The position numbers were made by a program, and so were the translations under genes. From Streptomyces sp. NRRL F-2580 (GTDB lineage Bacteria > Actinomycetota > Actinomycetes > Streptomycetales > Streptomycetaceae): DNA of 7,639 bases. A model generated the notes under the pieces. It made no database searches, was not told the origin of the DNA, and worked only from the letters and a program-made list of their open reading frames with translations. Positions 5,309 through 7,639 of this stretch are shown here, piece after piece. The stretch lies in assembly GCF_000720115.1 (NCBI RefSeq), contig NZ_JOIR01000079.1, forward strand, positions 1 through 7,639. The letters are read 5' to 3'. Each line of letters opens with the position of its first letter. The stretch's first letter is position 1.

Positions 5309-5851
5309 TCAGACCCGCTCAAGGGGTCGGTGCGGACCGCTGGGAAGCTCCGCTCTGATCGTGTCACCCGGGCGTACGGAGCTGCCCTCCTTCACGATGC
5401 ACATGATTCCGGCCTTGCGCACGATGTTCCCGGACTCGTCGCGGCCGACGACCTGCTTCAGCAGCCCGTCCTGGAAGTTGTCTATCTGCAGGCAGGGATT
5501 GCGCAGGCCGGTCACCTCCAGCACGGCGTCCTCGCCGATGTGCAGCAGCGTGCCGACTGGCAGGCCGAGCAGATCGATTCCGCGGGTGGTGATGTTCTCG
5601 CCGAGGTCACCCGGCGCCACCTCGAACCCCTCCGCACCGACCTCGGCGAAGAGCTCCTCGTGGATGAGGTGGACCTGGCGCAGGTTCGGCTGCGTGGGGT
5701 CCTGCGCCACGCGCGAGCGGTGCTTGACCGTCACGCCGGCGTGGACGTCGCCCTCCACCCCGAGGCCGGCGAGCAGCGTGATGCTGTCCCGGTTCGGCTT
5801 GGTGAACGAGTACTCGCCGTTGCTGCTGACTGCCGTGACTGTCCCGTACAT
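5309..5851 (-). CDS. MOSC domain-containing protein, 180 aa
   Basis: The start is ATG 5851-5849, preceded by GAGGAGG about 10 bases upstream. MOSC-family motifs are seen in order: GVEGDVHAG (31-39), LRQVHLIHEELF (57-68), PGDLGENITTRGIDL (80-94), VGTLLHIGEDAVLEVTGLRNPC (99-120) with the conserved cysteine at 120, and RKAGIMCIV (145-153). MOSC domains are related to the C-terminal domain of molybdenum cofactor sulfurase and to YiiM/YuaD-type proteins that act on N-hydroxylated substrates via molybdenum cofactor; the conserved Cys is proposed to carry sulfur or bind the cofactor. This is a stand-alone, cytoplasmic MOSC protein with no molybdenum genes in the window, so its partner is unknown. 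It is tail-to-tail with the TetR gene and the first gene of its own transcript. Confidence 0.92.
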   Translation of the reverse strand: MYGTVTAVSSNGEYSFTKPNRDSITLLAGLGVEGDVHAGVTVKHRSRVAQDPTQPNLRQVHLIHEELFAEVGAEGFEVAPGDLGENITTRGIDLLGLPVGTLLHIGEDAVLEVTGLRNPCLQIDNFQDGLLKQVVGRDESGNIVRKAGIMCIVKEGSSVRPGDTIRAELPSGPHRPLERV

Positions 5852-5932
5852 GCTCGGAGCCCCTCCTCAGTGGTGATGATCAGCTACGAGCCTAACCCTC
5901 GGACCTCAAGGCACGGCCGCGAGAGGCGGCGA

Positions 5933-5944
5933 AGCCGATCGGCT
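5933..5944. promoter_or_regulatory. 12-bp palindrome in divergent promoter region
   Basis: AGCCGATCGGCT is a perfect palindrome in the 209-base gap between the divergent MOSC gene and the gene at 6061. It may be an operator for either gene. A weak promoter-like pair for the rightward gene lies just downstream (GTGACC 5955-5960 and TAGGCG 5977-5982, 16-base spacer). Both are low-certainty. Confidence 0.3.
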
Positions 5945-6060
5945 GGGCATGGCGGTGACCAGGGGCGGAAACTGTGTAGGCGTCGAGATCCCGGCGCCGC
6001 TATCGTCCGGTCTCCGACCAGCCTTACCAGCGGGCCTACCGCGTTCGGAGAGCGAATCAC

Positions 6061-6414
6061 ATGACCAGGCAGCGTGCGACGACGGCCCTGTGGCGGCCCA
6101 CCGGCCCCAAGGAGCTGGACCTGGTCCGTGAGCTGAACTGGCGTGCGTGGCCGCCCCGCCTCCCCGAGCAACCGATCTTCTACCCGGTCCTCAACGAGGA
6201 CTACGCGATCAGGATCGCGCGGGACTGGAACGTGAAGCACAGCGGTGTCGGCTTCGTGACCCGATTCGAGGTCGAGTCGGAGTTCCTGAGCCGGTACCCC
6301 GTCCAGCAGGCCGGGGGACGGACGATCCTCGAGCTGTGGGTTCCGGCCGAGGAGCTGGACGAGTTCAACGCTCACATCGTGGGCGAGATCCAGGTGGTCC
6401 ACGAGTTCCGCTGA
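6061..6414 (+). CDS. small protein of the '(ADP-ribosylation/)crystallin J1'-annotated family, 117 aa
   Basis: The start is ATG 6061, with GGAGAG about 8 bases upstream. Sequence landmarks are LWRPTGPKELDLVRE (10-24), WRAWPPRLPEQPIFYPVLNEDYA (27-49), RIARDWNVKHSGVGFVTRFEVESEFLSRYPVQQ (51-83) and ELWVPAEELDEFNAHIVGEIQVVHEFR (91-117). This pattern matches small proteins that are often named 'ADP-ribosylation/crystallin J1' in databases; that name appears to be a legacy transfer, since the protein is far shorter than ADP-ribosylglycohydrolases and shows no catalytic acidic motif of that fold. It is soluble, with a mixed alpha/beta character, and lacks a signal peptide. It stands alone between the divergent MOSC gene and GPP34. 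Role unknown. Confidence 0.85.
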   Translation: MTRQRATTALWRPTGPKELDLVRELNWRAWPPRLPEQPIFYPVLNEDYAIRIARDWNVKHSGVGFVTRFEVESEFLSRYPVQQAGGRTILELWVPAEELDEFNAHIVGEIQVVHEFR

Positions 6415-6592
6415 GGCAGGGCGGCCATCGCGGCAGCCCTGGTCACCGCCCGAGCGAGGGCCTTGGCGGCGCACCTGACGGCGTGCGGGGCGGCGAACGG
6501 CGCCGACGCGCATGCGCATTCACACGACCATCGGGGGCCGAGTCGATCAATAATGGGCCGGCGACCTGCCTGCACGGCGAGAGGAGCCCTTG

Positions 6593-7204
6593 ATGACCAC
6601 ACCGCGGGACTTGTTGATCATTGCCATGGACGCGGGGTCCGGTAGCCCCGTCGAACAGGGTGAGCTGTCGCTCGCGCTCGCCGGAGCCGAGGTAATCGAC
6701 CTCCTCGCGGCCGAGGCCGTCAGACTGGACGGGGATCACATCGTGCCGGGCGACCAGACCGCCCAGGCTGATCGCCTGCTGGAGCAGGCGGCCGCGTCGC
6801 TCGTTCGGGAGGAGCCCTACGAGTCGGTCCCCGACTGGCTGTGGCGCCGGGGCCGCGGCCTGTCCGAGGCCTACCAGGCCGAGCTGGAGGCCGACGGGCA
6901 GCTCGTCCGGCAACGCCGCCAGGGCATCTCCTTCCGGGCCGGTCAGCTCGTGCTGGCCGATTCGCCCGCGCGCCGCCGGGCCGCGGACCGCCGGGCCGCG
7001 GACGAACCCGTCCTCACCACCCTCGCGGGGGCCGTGGGCGTCGGAGGGAAGCGGACCGAAGACGTCCCGGACGTGGCCGACGACGACGTCGCGACCGTGC
7101 TGGCCGCCGTCAGCGACGCGCTGGTGGAACTGGCGTCCGTACGGCAACGGCGAGCCATCGAGGACGCGGCCTTCGACAACATCTGGCGGGGCGGCGGCGG
7201 ATGA
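6593..7204 (+). CDS. GPP34 (Golgi phosphoprotein 3-like) family protein, 203 aa
   Basis: I chose ATG 6593, which has GAGGAG at 6581-6586, 6 bases upstream, over TTG 6590. The N-terminus TTPRDLLIIAMDAGSGSPV (2-20) and the following helix GELSLALAGAEVIDLLAAEAVRLDGDHIVPGD (23-54) are the standard opening of bacterial GPP34 proteins; SVPDWLWRRGRGLSEAYQAELEADGQLVRQRRQ (78-110) and DVATVLAAVSDALVELASVRQRRA (165-188) are later family helices. In eukaryotes GOLPH3 binds phosphatidylinositol-4-phosphate and retains Golgi enzymes; bacterial members, abundant in actinomycetes, have no settled role and are thought to be peripheral membrane proteins. An in-frame 15-bp tandem duplication gives RRAADRRAAD at 128-137. 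The gene ends in a strong hairpin and appears monocistronic. Confidence 0.93.
   Translation: MTTPRDLLIIAMDAGSGSPVEQGELSLALAGAEVIDLLAAEAVRLDGDHIVPGDQTAQADRLLEQAAASLVREEPYESVPDWLWRRGRGLSEAYQAELEADGQLVRQRRQGISFRAGQLVLADSPARRRAADRRAADEPVLTTLAGAVGVGGKRTEDVPDVADDDVATVLAAVSDALVELASVRQRRAIEDAAFDNIWRGGGG
6974..7003 (+). repeat. perfect 15-bp tandem duplication in the GPP34 gene
   Basis: CGCCGGGCCGCGGAC occurs twice in direct succession (6974-6988 and 6989-7003). It is in frame and duplicates Arg-Arg-Ala-Ala-Asp. Such repeats can vary in copy number without breaking the gene. Confidence 0.9.
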
Positions 7205-7216
7205 CGACGGGGGCGG

Positions 7217-7245
7217 CCGGACCGTGCGGGACCCCGCACGGCCGG
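7217..7245 (+). terminator. strong hairpin terminator after the GPP34 gene
   Basis: CCGTGCGG (7222-7229) pairs perfectly with CCGCACGG (7234-7241) around a GACC tetraloop, and the stem can extend by CCGG on both sides (7217-7220 with 7242-7245) with one bulged A. It begins 13 bases after the GPP34 stop. There is no T-run, which is common for actinobacterial terminators. Confidence 0.8.
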
Positions 7246-7258
7246 GTGAATCCCCGAA

Positions 7259-7290
7259 GGGTATTCGCGAGGGTATTCCTGCGTGCATAC
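7259..7290 (+). promoter_or_regulatory. direct repeats and half-inverted repeat before the antitoxin gene, likely operator
   Basis: GGGTATTC occurs at 7259-7266 and again at 7271-7278, a 12-bp period; an inverted ATAC (7287-7290) matches the GTAT core. Ribbon-helix-helix antitoxins usually bind repeated short sites over their own promoter, and this block ends 8 bases before the antitoxin start. CATACT (7286-7291) is a possible -10 element. Direct evidence is only the repeats; autoregulation is inferred. Confidence 0.5.
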
Positions 7291-7298
7291 TCGGAGGT

Positions 7299-7544
7299 AT
7301 GGCAGATACGACTGTGAAGATCGACTCGGTCACCCGGGACCGGTTCGCGGCGGTGGCCGCCGCGCACGGCATGAGCGTGCGCGCCTATCTGGCCGAGCTG
7401 GCCATCGAACAGGAGAACCAGCTCGCCCTGGGCCGGGCGACCGCCGCGTTCCGTGAAGCGGTCTGCCAGCCGGGCATCGCGGAGGCCTTCGACCGCGAGT
7501 TCGGCGGGCCGCCATCGTCCGCGAGCGGACACCGGGCGGCCTGA
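7299..7544 (+). CDS. ribbon-helix-helix antitoxin (MazE7-like), 81 aa
   Basis: The start is ATG 7299. GGAGG (7293-7297) is only one base upstream, unusually close, so translation may depend on another signal or a leaderless transcript. Residues 2-8 (ADTTVKI) form the DNA-binding strand, 11-24 (VTRDRFAAVAAAHG) helix A, and 25-40 (MSVRAYLAELAIEQEN) helix B, the classic ribbon-helix-helix layout for a dimeric repressor. The C-terminal part (41-81; REAVCQPGIAEAFDREFGG) is the likely toxin-neutralising tail. The next gene begins at or immediately after this stop codon, as in type II toxin-antitoxin operons, and resembles Fic/Doc-like toxins. The product would neutralise the toxin and repress its own operon through the repeats at 7259-7290. 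Confidence 0.87.
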   Translation: MADTTVKIDSVTRDRFAAVAAAHGMSVRAYLAELAIEQENQLALGRATAAFREAVCQPGIAEAFDREFGGPPSSASGHRAA

Positions 7545-7546
7545 CC

Positions 7547-7639
7547 TTGCAGCTGCACATCGACATCCGCTGGCTCCTGGACCGGCAGGAGGAGCTCCTC
7601 GGCAACGAGCTGGGCGTGCTGGACTACTCCGGTCTGGTG
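7547..7639 (+). CDS. Fic/Doc-like toxin, 5' part only (runs off the window)
   Basis: The open frame continues to the window edge and reads LQLHIDIRWLLDRQEELL then ELGVLDYSGLV. The L-x-H-I-D-x-x-W-L-L opening and the following D-Y-x-x-L-V match the N-terminus of proteins named 'fic family toxin-antitoxin system, toxin component' that sit directly after such antitoxins in actinobacteria. The catalytic Fic-type region would lie beyond the window, so activity cannot be judged. The start is uncertain: TTG 7547 is the only standard start after the in-frame TGA at 7454; CTG at 7541 would overlap the antitoxin stop as CTGA, giving a coupled start and adding two residues (LT), which fits the recalled family N-terminus better. 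No good ribosome binding site precedes either. Confidence 0.68.
   Translation, partial: MQLHIDIRWLLDRQEELLGNELGVLDYSGLV

Noticed and set aside
5330..6064. Long plus-strand open frame opposite the MOSC gene
   Set aside because: Antisense shadow; MOSC motifs and the conserved cysteine are on the minus strand.
6443..7372. Long minus-strand open frame opposite GPP34
   Set aside because: Pro/Gly/Arg-rich antisense shadow without a start signal; GPP34 motifs are on plus.
1..7639. CRISPR array, insertion sequence or rRNA
   Set aside because: No regularly spaced repeats, transposase-like frame with terminal repeats, or rRNA-like sequence was seen on either strand.

Overview
The window is GC-rich actinobacterial DNA. 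Third codon positions in the real genes are nearly all G or C, starts include GTG and probably TTG, and several products are of kinds common in streptomycetes: a GPP34 protein, a small '(ADP-ribosylation/)crystallin J1'-annotated protein, a ribbon-helix-helix/Fic-like toxin-antitoxin pair and a holin-like/DUF3618 gene set. Streptomyces or a close relative is the best guess. No rRNA, complete tRNA, CRISPR array, transposase or integrase is visible.

Layout. Positions 1-590 hold a G-rich tract, one doubtful small ORF (129-290) and a cluster of nested inverted repeats (312-382). Positions 589-1618 carry two minus-strand genes, a four-helix membrane protein (209 aa) followed by a 94-aa protein of unknown function. 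Positions 1619-2564 are about 945 bases without a convincing gene, containing a strong hairpin and a tRNA T-arm-like element. Positions 2565-4097 form a tight plus-strand operon of three envelope-type genes: an Ala/Gly-rich protein with one membrane helix, a DUF1469-type 'phage holin family' protein and a DUF3618-type protein. The first and third genes are each interrupted by what looks like a single missing base; the middle one is intact. Positions 4094-5242 hold a divergent pair, a SnoaL-like protein on minus and a TetR regulator on plus, with a duplicated operator-like sequence between them. A MOSC-domain protein (minus, 5309-5851) lies tail-to-tail with the TetR gene and head-to-head with a 117-aa gene at 6061. 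A GPP34 gene (6593-7204) follows and ends in a strong hairpin. The window closes with a ribbon-helix-helix antitoxin (7299-7544) and the first ~31 codons of its likely Fic/Doc-like toxin, cut by the window edge.

How the genes work together. The best-supported units are the TetR/SnoaL-like pair (local autoregulated switch), the three-gene envelope operon (coupled by a 3-base gap and a 25-base overlap) and the toxin-antitoxin operon. The remaining genes look like independent housekeeping or accessory genes. No wholly new system can be demonstrated. The points most worth checking are the double frameshift in the envelope operon, the inverted-repeat cluster near 312-382, the repeat pair at 4575-4617 and the unusual starts of the toxin-antitoxin genes.
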